DNA of 64,000 bases. Origin: Membranipora membranacea (taxonomy: Eukaryota; Bryozoa; Gymnolaemata; Cheilostomatida; Membraniporidae). This document shows positions 1 to 10,947 of this stretch, in pieces. The translations under genes and the position numbers were made by a program. How positions within the stretch are numbered: position 1 is the stretch's first letter; each line of letters begins with the position of its first letter. The DNA lies in assembly GCA_914767715.1 (NCBI GenBank), contig OU612075.1:19716001-19780000 (forward strand), written 5' to 3'. The notes under the pieces are model-generated. The model was not told the DNA's origin, did not search any database, and worked only from the letters and a program-made list of their open reading frames with translations.

Positions 1-409
1 CCCACCTAAACATGCCACCACCAACAAACAACAAAGCGAGGAGTAAGGAGTTAACTCCTTGGACTTGTATGAGCCTTCCCCCCCTCTTTCAACTCTTACG
101 AGTCCTTCTCCTTGCTTGATATTACACTACACTGTACATTGGACTGGTACCATTGGCAAACTACAGAAAGCTACTAGTAGTGATAGTAACTAACAGTTAC
201 TAGCTAGACTTCTTAGTTAGTCTACTCATTTTTCACTCACAACTGAGTAGTAGAATAGTTATAGTAGTGTACCAAATAAATACTAAATAACATTTATTTA
301 CCTGAGAGCTACAACAAATTGATTCAATCAAGTCCATTCACAGCTGTTCTAATTTCATTCTTCTTCTTCTTGTGAAGCTGAGGTGGCTCATCATCTCTTC
401 ATCGTGGTC

Positions 410-625
410 TTATGTGTCTGTGAAGTAACTGATTGGTGCCACTGAGTCTGACTGCTGTTCAGAAAGTTGACTACTAGCAATATCGATAACTAACTCAGTG
501 TTCCCCAACACAGATATTGTAATCAGTATGAAGTTATTGAACAGGCCAATAAGAAAAAAGTAAGATGTAATGGGCCAATCATATCGAAGCCTGTGAAAAT
601 TCGCAGAGAGAGGGCAACTCTTCAT
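410..625 (-). CDS. Candidate exon with one membrane helix
   Basis: A 71-codon frame from an ATG to a stop. Residues about 18-36 form a strong hydrophobic segment containing FFLIGLFNNF, followed by an acidic, Gln/Ser-rich tail. The helix motif recalls the first membrane segment of battenin/CLN3-type lysosomal proteins (GL-NNF), but 20 residues is too little to assign a family. No splice partners were recognised on either side, so this could be a first exon, a gene remnant or a chance frame. The start lies inside a short AGAGAGGGCAACTC motif that recurs in the window. Confidence 0.2.
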   Translation of the reverse strand: MKSCPLSANFHRLRYDWPITSYFFLIGLFNNFILITISVLGNTELVIDIASSQLSEQQSDSVAPISYFTDT

Positions 626-1113
626 TTTTGAAGGTTTTAACGTGAGAGGGCAATTCCGAACCAGTTACCTTATTACCCTGGAGTATATATGTTAGATTGG
701 CAGATCCTCCATCACAAGCATAATAAATATTTTGCAATTTGACACACATCAATATCAAGAGGACATAACCATGACACCATGTTGGTTTTCAACTTCTGTA
801 TCCTTTCTGATGGTGTTATATTATTTTATATTTAAGTCTTCTGGTATGCTCTTGGTGCCTGCAATTTCCAAAATCAATGTTCTTCCATATAGTAAGCAAT
901 CCAGGTGCCCATGTTTTCTTTTCATAATACTAAATTGGTACTATTATTGAATATAATCATAATTATTGTTTTATATCATCAGTATATTTAGGTTTTCAAT
1001 TGTCTGGTAAGTGTGATGCCTTTTTGTATCATTGTAGGAATTTGCCCGGGCCAGGCAGAACATTCTCAAAAACAGTCCTGCTACTTACGTCCCCTACTGT
1101 TCGTAAAGTGCCT
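626..1113. other. No gene recognised
   Basis: AT-rich sequence between the candidate exon and the 3' end of the LINE. Short open frames here have no family features or convincing splice sites. Confidence 0.5.
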
Positions 1114-1229
1114 ATGGATGGATGGATTTATTACTATCATAGACAAAAATTTGTCACGAAATACGTTGTTAATACTGACAAGAAAGAAAAACATGGAAAA
1201 AATCAGATCTCTGTTGTATAAAGAGTTTT

Positions 1230-2025
1230 TTAGAATAGTATATTATTAAGTGTATGTATGAGATGTCTTAAAAAGCTGTCTCTACCCCATGTACCCCGAT
1301 ATTTAACGGTGCGGTAGCGACCTGAGGGGCATTTAGTTAGAAAGTCATTGATAAAGTGCTCTTCATCGTGTATGTACCGTAGTCCGAGTGTCTTGATCTG
1401 GTTGGCCACCAGAGCATCTATATCGGGGTGCTCAATCCCTAACTTGGCGGCATCTTTAAATATTTTGCATAAGGACTTCTTGTCGCTTGCATGGATGCTT
1501 GTAAAAAGTATGGGGAGACAGTAAGTGATGAGGGATACAATAAAACTCTTGAATAACATATGAGAAAGGGGCTTTGAGCTATAGTATACAAAATTTTTCA
1601 CAATATACATGCGTTAAGATGCAGTAGTCACTATGGATTGCACATGATCATGATAGCGGAGTTTATCGTCAACAGTAACACCAAGGTATTTTACTTTGTC
1701 ACAAAAATCAACTTCCGTGCCATTAAGGATAAGAGTAGGGGTAATGGGCCTAACAAGCTGAGTAGAAAACATCATTTCTTGAGTCTTGGAGGCGTTTAAC
1801 AATAGGTTTAAATCACAACATTGCTTTGAAATTCTACTAATCTCATCAAGATAGGCACTAAGATCTGATTGATTTGATATGCATCCAATTATACAGGTGT
1901 CCTCTGCGTATATAATGACAGTAATATTACTTAAGTCTGAGGTAATCCTATTGGTATATATTGAAAACAAAAGTGGAGATAAACAGCAACCCTGGGGAGT
2001 GCCACTGTTATGATGGGTTTCGAGA
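1230..2025 (-). pseudogene. LINE reverse transcriptase, C-terminal half (frameshifted)
   Basis: Continuation of the RT domain after the frameshift. GTPQGCCLSPLLF is RT motif B. IIYAEDTCIIG is motif C, with the first catalytic Asp changed to Glu. KYLGV follows in the thumb region. A stop at 1614-1616 interrupts the frame, which resumes at once with YIVKNF and runs to 1230, ending in the conserved C-terminal block with SGRYRTVKYRGTWGRDSF. The same block is recognisable in the fragment at 31441, which supports reading through the stop as the original frame. Confidence 0.85.
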
Positions 2026-4096
2026 TATTGCCATCTACTATTGTTCTTTGGGTGCGATTCGTTAGGAAGCTGTATATCCATTCAGTGACATTGGAGTCGA
2101 GATGTGATAGTTGCGAGATTAAGTCTGGAACATGTATTGTGTTGAATGCAGAAGAAAAGTCAAGGAATAGACACCTGGTATAATTTGAAGCTTTCTTGTC
2201 AATGAAATCTGTGATGGTAGTAGTGAGGCATAAAAGGGCATCTTGAGTTGAGCGGTTTGCACGATAAGCAAACTGAAGGAGGTCCATAGCTGTATGAGTA
2301 ATAATGTAATGTTTAACAAGTCTCTCCATCATTTTGCACAGGCAACTGGTGAGCGCTATTGGTCTGTATTGTTTAAGTTGATCGGGATTCTTAACTTTGG
2401 GTAGGGGTTTGATAATGGCCGATTTCCAGGAATTAGGGGTTGACTTAGACGTGATAGATAAATTGAACAGTTTCGTTATGACAGGCGCAACTTGATAGGC
2501 ACATAGCTTAAGTACTTTGGGGATAAGGCCATCAGGGCCTGGGCCTTTCCTCGAGTTCAACGATTTCAACTGCTTTAAGACAGTAGCTTCTTCTATTTCT
2601 AAAGGTGGTGCTATGGTGGCGTTGTTATTGATGTCGGGACGGTCAGCGAGAGGCTTCTCAAATCTTGTGGAGAAGGTGATTAGTTCATCTGAGTTGAATG
2701 GATTTTGTTGAGTTGGTTTGGGGCTATTAGTAGGTAATCCACTAATCTTTTTAATGTCAGTCCAGGCTTTAGCAGGTTCTTTTGCTAGGTTATGCTGTAT
2801 TTTCCGAGAGTATTCTTGTTTGGCTTGTTTAATAGATTTAGTGATGTCGCGTTTGAGTTTGTTGTAGAGTTTACGGTTACCAGTTTTGTGGGCTTGTTGT
2901 TTCTCATCGATCATCTCCGAGATTTGTTTATTGATCCACGGTTTTTGATTTGTGCAAACTCTGACGCTCTTCTCTGGTATACACATATCGGTACAAAAGT
3001 TAATATAGTCAGTGATAATATCCGTTTGTTTATCAAGGTCATCATTGTCAGAAATTAAATTGTCCCAAATAGTGATGTCAAGAGCAGCTTGCAGATTTTC
3101 ACAGTTTTCTTCAGAATAGGTACCACGAGTTATTCTAGTGGGTTTGCATTTGGATAACGGAGTGTAGGTAGGAATGAGATGTGTTATATAATGGTCAGAT
3201 TCACCAAGCTTAGCTAGTTGACAACATTGCTTGAACGCATCTTTAATCCTAATGTAGCATTTATCTAGAATTCTGTTTTTACGTGTGGGTGTTTTCACTG
3301 ATTGGTAATATCTAGCAAGCTTGAAGGGTAGCTGATTGAAATCACCCATCACGATGATGCAGGAATCTGGATGTTTTTTCTCTAGATCTTTGACATGTGA
3401 TGATATCGTTTGAACAGTATTGTGTTTTAATCTGGAATCACCAGTGAAGGGAGCATAACATGATACAGAGATAATCGAGGAGAACTCTCGCGGTAGCCAA
3501 TGCGGTCTTGACTTGATAGTTAAGATTTCGCAGTGTGGATCGGCGTGGTTGAGGATAATTTTATTATTTGTAGACCATTTGTTGTCGATATAAACTAAAA
3601 CACCCCCGCCGCAAGATTTACCAGAAGTCTCGGGTATTCTGTCGTTTCGGAACTGTTCATATCCATCTAGTTCTGTGCGCGAGTGTGAGATATCTGGGGT
3701 CAGCCACGATTCAGTAATACAAATGAGCTGGGATTTATTTTGAAGTCGTTTTGTTTGCAACAGTCCATGCAGCTCATCAAGTTTGTTGCGTATAGATTGA
3801 GCATTAGTGAGAACGATAGCAGGGAGAGGTACTTTTCCGTTTTTGATACTGTGATTCACTCTGACACCAGCTCGCTTACCGCGTTTCCGAGTGCGTAAAA
3901 GTCCAGGGTCAATATTTTTGACTAAGTGCTTGTAATTATTATTCCAGATTTCTTTTAGTAAGGATCCATCTAAAGTGTTTTTTATATCCGACAGAGATTG
4001 ATAATCCATGTGTTCAAGGCTTTTCACTCCTCTAGGCTGGTATATGAGGGTGATCATAAGTGCCAGTATGAACAGAGGCTGCATTAGCTGCGCCAT
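1931..4096 (-). pseudogene. LINE ORF: endonuclease plus first half of reverse transcriptase
   Basis: The 721-codon frame starts at ATG 4096. Residues 6-19 are strongly hydrophobic and look like a signal or anchor segment, followed by a basic patch (RTRKRGKRAGVRV, about 68-80). An AP-endonuclease-type domain spans about 93-310: AIVLTNAQSIRNK, TESWL, MGDFN (250-254) and SDHY (300-303), the metal-binding and catalytic motifs of LINE endonucleases. A linker leads to reverse transcriptase (KGPGPDG about 517, YRPIAL about 577, FLDFSSAFN about 646). The frame then runs out of register near 2010, and the RT domain continues in the next frame. Early-branching animal and fish CR1/L2 elements share the RGKRAG block before the endonuclease. 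This copy cannot encode an intact protein. Confidence 0.85.
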
Positions 4097-4198
4097 TGTG
4101 TTGAACAGTAAAAGTATTATTTAAATACTGGATTACAGAGAGAAATTGAAAAGACAACCTCACTCTGCAAGAGCCAACTGCCAACTGCCAACTGCCAG

Positions 4199-4399
4199 GC
4201 GAAGCTCAAGCTCTACCTCAATAAGCATATATTTAAAGTAGAAGACAACACTGGCACCACTAAATGCGTATCAAGATACAATAAACCTTCACCAGTAGGC
4301 AACATACTTAACAATAGATATGCAAAGTATAAGCTTTGGATCTGCACCACAGGGCAGTCAGAAGCCCCTCCACCGCATGGCTGCATTAAACTGAATTAA
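4199..4399 (+). CDS. Candidate coding exon, unknown
   Basis: A 67-codon stop-free stretch begins just after a possible acceptor (ACTGCCAG) and ends in TAA. The translation is hydrophilic and looks protein-like (contains KVEDNTGTTKC and LWICTTGQSEAPPPHGC), but has no start codon and no recognised family. It lies upstream of the LINE, next to a short tandem repeat of CCAACTG (three copies around 4172-4195). It may be an exon remnant or chance. Confidence 0.2.
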   Translation, partial: AKLKLYLNKHIFKVEDNTGTTKCVSRYNKPSPVGNILNNRYAKYKLWICTTGQSEAPPPHGCIKLN

Positions 4400-5188
4400 G
4401 TTGAGAAGCTGTTATAATCTCAAAGAGAATGCTGAATTGTTGTTATTAAAAGCAATAAGATTGGTCTTTTAGATGATTATGTAACTGAGATGACTGTTTA
4501 TATGTTAAGATTGACACAACAAAGGAAAACTGCCTTGATACGAGAAACAAAATTCTTTTATACGTCAGTTTTTCCCAATAATATATTTACTTGGAGAGTA
4601 CGGGTATTTGAGTTACTGAAACAAAATGGTGGAAGAGAGTCTGTAATTGTAATAATTAAAATTTTCAAGTTTAACATTTATTTATGACATCTAAATTTTG
4701 AAGGAGTGCATCATTACGCATCAAATATCAAAATATAACTTTTGTGGTTGTCTGCCACTTTAACGCTGTTGATATACCGATGGAAGTGGACGGGGAGGGT
4801 CTGTTTTGTCTTTTCACAAAACTCTTTGAAGAGAACCTGCAGGGGGCAAGGTAATATTGCTAAACCTTTCATGTTTCAAATATCGATGAAACACAACATT
4901 TTTCCCCAAATCGCCCACTAACCAGCTGCAACTGTCAAATATTGAGATTGATTTGAACATCGGAACTTAGTAGGGATTCATGTAAAAGTTACTTTACACA
5001 ATTAAAGGTTCGTTGACAAATGCCTTACCAAAGTCATTGGTTTGGACATGGTGGATGCAATGGTAATGGAATAGGCCATGTTAAGCTGGGTAATTCTTCT
5101 ATCTATTGGGGTTTATCGTCATAATTGCTGCCCTCCAATGCAAAAACCCATAACTCCTAATATATTGGTATTTTCAGCTGATTCTCAA

Positions 5189-5297
5189 ACCATGCAAAAA
5201 GCTAATAGAGTGATGAGATGCTGATTATTTGCATGGGCTCGGTGCCAGAACCATGCAAATAACCAACATCTCATCAAGTCATGTGTTTTTGCATGGT
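5189..5297. repeat. Palindrome / hairpin element
   Basis: Two arms of about 48 bases flank a loop of about 12 bases. The left arm starts ACCATGCAAAAA and the right arm ends TTTTTGCATGGT; the arms match through the ATGCAAAT and GATGAGATG blocks with scattered mismatches. The structure is typical of a miniature foldback element. No convincing target duplication was found. Confidence 0.6.
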
Positions 5298-5378
5298 ATG
5301 ACAATAGTCAATGGTTTATCATTGTAAAAACCATTAAATTAATGGGTATCTAATCAATAAAATAATAATAGCTCGGGT

Positions 5379-5714
5379 TTGAATGAGTTCAACCCTCGAG
5401 TTCAGAAATCTGAGAGGGGACAACTCATGACTGTTGTCAATAGTATTAAAATTTCCTTATTGAAGACACCTATGTCGTCTTCACAGTTTTCAGAGGTTTG
5501 TAATGCAATATATTTTATGATTTCTAGAATAGCTTCAATTATGGTGAATGTTGGCCACAATTTAGCACCACTCAATCTACCACCAGGCGAGACACTAAAT
5601 GGAGTGAACTTGAAGAAGGTGATGGGGAAGCCCAAATATTTGTACCTCTTGCCAAGCCGCAATCTTCCAGATTCGGTAATACCTAAGGAGTACTTTGTCA
5701 GTCAATTCTCATAG
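5379..5714 (+). CDS. Candidate coding exon, unknown
   Basis: A 111-codon open frame whose translation looks protein-like. It contains ISRIASIMVNVGHNLAPLN followed by LPPGETLNGVNLKK and KPKYLYLLPSRNL. The family was not recognised. The first part overlaps a GAGAGGGGACAACTC motif that recurs elsewhere in the window. There is no clear promoter or splice partner. It may be an exon of the gene that continues at 7.7 kb, or a remnant. Confidence 0.3.
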   Translation: MNEFNPRVQKSERGQLMTVVNSIKISLLKTPMSSSQFSEVCNAIYFMISRIASIMVNVGHNLAPLNLPPGETLNGVNLKKVMGKPKYLYLLPSRNLPDSVIPKEYFVSQFS

Positions 5715-5916
5715 ACAGTTTCATTTCAATCTCTGATCAATCTCACATCACAGAAGAAGGTTATGGGTAATGTCCCCTTGCTGAATGATGTCGAATGTTA
5801 CAAAAGTCATCAAATAAAACGCATATTACCCTACAGCATTTAATTAAGCCACCTGAAGTCCCAAGCCGTTGCATACAAAGAATTTAGACTAAAGTTTAGA
5901 TTATTCTGGGTTATAG

Positions 5917-6172
5917 CTAGCCTGTCTTGACAAGCCTCTTTGGGGGGGGGGTGGGGAGAGGGCCTTTCAACTTCCGACATCATAGGTCGGGCCTAGGTCG
6001 ACAACTTTGGAGTTATCCTCTCGATTTCAATGAAATAACTCATTGAAATTGAGAGGATAACTCATAATTTTTCGACCTAGGGACCTAGGTCGGCCTATGA
6101 TGTTGGAAGTTGACAAGCCCTCTCCCCACCCCCCCCCCCCCCCCACCAGAGAGGCTTGTCAAGACAGGCTAG
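5917..6172. mobile_element. Palindromic miniature transposon (MITE)
   Basis: An almost complete palindrome of about 250 bp. The ends match as GCCTGTCTTGACAAGCCTCT and its complement, both flanked by TA, which would fit a TA target duplication. Inside are paired GGGTGGGGAGAGGGC and complementary tracts, including a run of C at about 6129-6144, and a central AATTGAGAGGATAACTC hairpin. There is no coding capacity. Assignment to a Tc1/mariner-type MITE rests only on the flanking TA. Confidence 0.65.
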
Positions 6173-6179
6173 AATATAG

Positions 6180-7691
6180 CCTACGGATCAAATTTGGAGT
6201 TTCAACGTATTTCTTTCATATAAAGATGACATGAAAAGTCTCCACATTGTTACATATATGTTTGTATTCTATGATGGCCTAGCTTTGTTTCAAACTCTCC
6301 AAAGCCTGAATCCTGTCCCCCCACCTTACTCTGGAAACTTTCAATAAGCCTTATACTAGCTTGGTTACTAAAGTTGTCTCCCCTGGTGTGTCCACAAAAT
6401 TCGCAGAGCGGCTAGTCGTGGACAATTTTTGTCAGCAGTTCCAAAATCCTGGCATCTAATTCACTGGTTGACCCAATTTGGGCGGAGCTATTATAAGGCT
6501 TATTGTGGTTGCGTGACATTCTAAAAGTTTTGAGACAGCTGTAATCTGATGCAAGATTCAGAATCGCCAATTCAATTCAACGTCAAATTCTCTACACACA
6601 CCCAGTAATGCCCAGGATGACATCGCTCTCCATCATAAAGTTACTGCGTTTTCTATACATGTAGCTTCGTTTAGTGCATAGCATCCTGTTTCTGTCAGCT
6701 AGGTTTTCTCAACTCGTTATCTTTGGCTATCTTGATCAGATATTCACCAAAGTTGAGCTGCCACAGGGATTTTTAATGGTGCAATTCTGGAGCTCACATC
6801 AGTGTAGCTCTGCGAACAGTTTATGTCTAACAACTGCATTTCTCATGCTTATTGGCAATATTGCTGCCTTGTTATTGGTTTGTATGAAATGCTTAACTGA
6901 GTCACTGTGCTTAACGTGATATATCGCCTCTGCTCTAGCAAACACACAGGTGTGTACTGCTCTGTTCCCTTAAACTATTAAACATGTTCATTTTTATTTC
7001 AATGTTGGCTACCAATGTGACTGTTCTATTTGCAATATTATGGGATATATTACGGGTCTCAGAAATAATTAGAAGCGAGATTCTTTTGCATCAAATCCTG
7101 CCGCAATGTGAGAACCTTGTTAATCTTATGTTGCTTCAAAAAATACACAAATACTTAATAGCCCGCTGTGTGCGAAACATTATGTGAACCAGTCAGGGCG
7201 GACTCCAAAGAGAGGACAACTCTTACAACTTTATAAAAATAGTGTTTCCTTTCATTTCTGAGGCCCATAATGTGCCCAGTTGGTTTGTCAGTAGCAACTT
7301 TGGAATACAATGTTTAATTATAATTTGACGTTTCCTGTTCGAGTTGGACTGCTTTCAAACATTTCGGATTTTGCTCAATTTGGCTACTTTTGGTTGATGT
7401 ATAGATGCCCTACGTTTTAAAAAGGGAGCAACCTTGTGATCGATTATGAGCGCTTTTGTTCTGAGCAAACTATGACACATTGTACAAAACTCTTGCTTTC
7501 CCTCCCTATGTCCAGTCTTAACCCGGGTATCCGTTTCTGCCATTGGGATTTTTTAATTCCTATCACGAGTAACAATGATAACAAGTGCACCGCCTCATTA
7601 CCCTTACTTAATAGGACCAAGCTGTGAAGCATGAACTATCCGTTTTATAGGGCAATAAAATAGTATAACTAACCAACCATTCATTTCTTAG
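6180..7691. other. No gene recognised
   Basis: Only short frames without family features. One AGAGAGGACAACTC motif lies at 7210-7223. Confidence 0.5.
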
Positions 7692-8342
7692 TAGTGATAG
7701 CAGCAACCTGGACGATCTCCCAGACATTAATGTGCCAACAACACTACCGGACGGTGCCAGTGCAAGGTACGGTATTGTATGAGTTGTGCTCAACTTTACT
7801 AGCCCAATGTTGTTCAACACTTTTTGATGAATTGTTTGACACTCGAGGATTTTTCGGTATTAGGTGGTGGCTGGTCTTGAGGACAATGCAGACAGGGGGT
7901 GAACAGTGTGCAATACCCGGATGCCAAGCATAGCCAGGGGTGACTCTACCAACCCATGGAATCATATGCAAAACTCCTCCCTCACTCAATCATAATCTCT
8001 TTCTTGCTACAGTCATGAACATCCTGATGCTGGGGATAGTGATATTGAGGTCATTGATGAAGGTACTGGTGGCAATGTATCACCTCAAAATACTACAGCT
8101 GCAGTCTTGGATACAGGTGGAAACTCGCTGTCAGGAAGTTCTGTGTCTGAAAGCTCAACTAATGGAAGCTCGGCCACTCGAAGCTCAGCTGCTGCAGGGT
8201 CATCTACTGTAGGCTCAGTTACTGCAAGCTCAGCAGCTGCAAGCTCGACCACCCAAACAACTGGTTCAATGAGGTCTGAAGGTAGCACTGCTGCTGAGAG
8301 TGCTGAGGCCACAATATCACAAGCTGTAGAGTTGGCGAAGAG
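7692..8342 (+). CDS. HECT-type gene, low-complexity upstream exons (two exons)
   Basis: Two exons joined in phase. Exon 7692-7766 follows TTTCTTAG and reads DLPDINVPTTLPDGASA; its donor is at 7767. Exon 8013-8342 follows TTGCTACAG and completes the split Ser codon. It opens with HEHPDAGDSDIEVIDEG, then runs through about 70 residues made almost only of Ser, Thr, Ala and Gly, and ends AVELAKR at a GTTAGT donor. Acidic SDxDIEVID plus a Ser-rich linker ahead of a HECT domain is a common layout of G2E3-like proteins in non-bilaterian animals (from memory). The phase of the second donor matches the acceptor at 9175, linking these exons to the HECT exons. Confidence 0.6.
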
Positions 8343-8441
8343 GTTAGTAAAGTCCTATTTTTATGAAAGCATACTGTAATTTTTGTTACGCAAGTTATAG
8401 ACATTGGAAGTGACAATACTGTTATTGCAGATTATTCAAAT

Positions 8442-8979
8442 GTCTAGTTCAGGGGTGCCCAACGTTTTCTCTCACATGAGCCATTTAAAAAATCAATCAC
8501 ACCAAATGAGCTGACCACGTCGCATCACGTGTAGACAACATGGAAACAGTCAGTGATATATATGTATAATGTTCATTCATGTATAAGTGCTGGCAAAATT
8601 ACCAAAGCAAAGTCACTGTGTGAGATTATGCACGTAGCGGGAAAATTTTTTTGAGGCAATTTCTGGTCATATGAGGCGCCCTGGAGTTTTGTAAGCATTT
8701 TAAGCATTTTGCAAATTTTTATAAGCATTTTGGAAAATTTAGGTTGGCAAGTCTGCAAGAAGACAACTCTACACACATATGTACAATGCAGGCACCCAGT
8801 ACAATGAACTTGTATACACTATACATACATTTAATGTACATTGTACATGCACGAATTGAATGCATGAAATTCGCGGCAAAAAGCGCGTGAAATTTGCAAA
8901 TATTAAAATGAGCCACCCAAAAAGCCAAAATGAGCCGAGGTGGCTCATGAGCCATAGGTTGGGCACCCCTGGTCTAGTT
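8442..8979. mobile_element. Non-autonomous hAT transposon with 8-bp target duplication
   Basis: The element spans 8450-8971 (522 bp) and is flanked on both sides by the perfect 8-bp duplication GTCTAGTT (8442-8449 and 8972-8979). Its ends are inverted repeats: CAGGGGTGCCCAAC on the left and GTTGGGCACCCCTG on the right. An 8-bp duplication and CAGGGGTG termini define the hAT superfamily. There is no transposase frame inside. It sits in an intron of the HECT-type gene, between the exons ending at 8342 and starting at 9176. Confidence 0.93.
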
Positions 8980-9175
8980 AAACTGCTATTTGATCTTCAA
9001 ATGCTCCTACACACTGCACTATGTGATCACTGTGACGCTTTTTGTTAGTTTAGCCGTCTCGCAACAAACTATCATTGCAGTCAGGTACCCTTCTATTTGA
9101 GCGTTGCGTTCTCCTTCAAACTCCAAAATGTTATGTACCACATATATTATTGGTCTTGTTTGATCATTTGCACAG

Positions 9176-10123
9176 ACATAGCACCAGGCCTACTGCCAAC
9201 TTGAAAAGCACGATCTCAGAATTTCTAAGATGGTAATAGACGACAGGACTTCAGAGCTCTGGATTTGGTGTCTCGTGTCACACTGGTTGTAAACTACCAT
9301 GGCGAAGGTATTATTATCATTGAATCATTTTCCCTATATAACATGTATGCGGCCGGTTATCAGTTTGAAGTTAGGCTTGAAGTTTTAGAACAATGGGGAG
9401 CCATTTGACATCCTCTGATTGTTAAATGTGTAAACAGGGAGACTATTGTGTTGAAGATGGTTTGCTCAGCTTCCCCCGACTCAGGTTCTGCAGTCCTTCC
9501 CCATACTTATTTAGTTACGGTCACCACCCGTACTTTTTCTTGCACACGGGTGGTCGTCCTATGGTGTATGAGTAAATGGTGGGGTTTTATGAGTTTAATG
9601 GTGGGATGGCCTTTCACTATCCAACATATACTGCTAGACTATAGTGTTGCGTAATGAAATCTGTGTATGGTATACTTGAATATAATTATCAATTCTACAG
9701 TGGCAGGTGACTACGGTGGACCCAGAAAGGAGTTCTTACAGCAGTATTTATATGATTTGTGTGCCATGCTGGTTGATGAGAAGAGCAGAAAGCTGATAGA
9801 GAATGACACATACCTTCGCAATCGGGAGTACTGCTGTCTGGGATTGGTAATGGGTATGTAGGTTAGGTTAATTACCAAGACACCTTGCTAAAATTCTCTG
9901 AACTTTAACTGAAGTGGCCTTTTCCACCGTTTTCATTGCAGTTTCAATACAGATACACAGATTATGACTCTCACAAAGGTTTGCATACACTGTATTTTAT
10001 TCAGGATACTGCATGTACCAGCATGGACCAGTGTCAGCTATCATGAATCTGTCAGATCTAACTACTGACAATGTCTACCATGCACAGCTCATTGAGGGTC
10101 TTCGAAAGACAGGACTTTACCAA
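9176..10123 (+). pseudogene. HECT E3 ubiquitin-ligase domain, N-lobe exons (partial, frame-broken)
   Basis: Three exons. 9176-9307 follows TTTGCACAG and reads TANLKSTISEFLRW, then breaks frame near 9233-9236 and continues as RRQDFRALDLVSRVTLVVNY. 9701-9853 contains AGDYGGPRKEFLQQYLYDL, the signature (GGPxxEF) at the start of HECT domains. 10005-10123 contains GYCMYQHGPVSAIMNL. Phases agree at 9307/9701 and 9853/10005. HECT ligases pass ubiquitin to substrates through a C-lobe Cys, but no C-lobe exon was found after 10123, where transposon sequence soon begins. The frame break could be an indel, an assembly error or an unseen mini-intron. The gene is probably a truncated G2E3-like relative. 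Confidence 0.7.
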
Positions 10124-10469
10124 GTATGCATTAGAAACGATATTGGGCCACCATTTAGTGTTTAGTCTATTATAGTCCGTTCACTTTACATTGAGAGTCA
10201 CTAATATTGTGATTCATGGTTAAAAAGCTGATAATCTCACGAGTTTGAATCCACTGGTACACCTTAAATAATACACTTCAGTGCGAAGAATTCTAAAGGA
10301 GATATGTTCCCAACTAGTAGTTCATGTGCAAATATTTTATATTTGCCCTACAGTCTAACCACCACTATTGGCGACGATGAACTTTACAGTAAGATGGATC
10401 TAGCTTTCATGAACAGCTATTTTGGTCTGGCTTAGTCTGGTTCTGGGCCTACACAACAGAACTATGTTT

Positions 10470-10518
10470 GCTTTGGAGTTGTCCCTTCCCTTGGTCCAGA
10501 AAGGGACAACTCCAAAGC
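10470..10518. repeat. Short perfect hairpin
   Basis: GCTTTGGAGTTGTCCCTT at 10470-10487 is exactly complementary to 10501-10518, with a 13-base loop. The arms contain the GGAGTTGTCC motif found in several other places in the window, so this may be the core of a small palindromic repeat family. Confidence 0.7.
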
Positions 10519-10947
10519 AGACAATGCTGGGAACACACCTCAGAAAATTTGCTATATTTGACAATAAGGGCTGCTCTAAGAGTTGTGCGCTCCTTGTTCA
10601 CAGACTGTTTTGACATCAAAACCAGTTCAGGCTATCCGTACCACACTGCTTTTAAAAATATCATGTCCCCGAACAACATACCATACTATACTCAAGGTGC
10701 AAAAGGCTATCATCCCTTCAATAACGACTACCACATGCCATAAATGCTAAACCTAAAGCAGAGCCACTGAAAAACAAAAGATCCGGCAAGTTGTCCATGA
10801 TGTCAATTAGATTTGGCCCCGGATATAGTTTATTCCTAAAACATTTGTTTTTCAAAAATTCCGTTTTAATTTTGCATGTGGGATCGCGATCAGGGATGAA
10901 GAAAAATTTGAGTTATTCTATGTAAAGCCACTGTGTGATATATTAAT

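Larger units (their letters stand above)
1114..4140 (-). mobile_element. CR1/L2-like non-LTR retrotransposon, near full length, inactivated
   Basis: A LINE inserted in minus orientation. It carries an endonuclease/reverse-transcriptase frame (4096 down to 1230) and ends in a short 3' tail made of ATCC repeats (GGATGGATGGAT on the plus strand near 1116-1127), as is usual for CR1/L2-type elements. The frame is broken by a frameshift near 2010 and an in-frame stop at 1614-1616. The catalytic box reads YAED instead of YADD. The 5' boundary is uncertain; about 40 bases before the ATG may be untranslated leader. A 3' fragment of a related element lies at 31441-31978. Confidence 0.88.
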
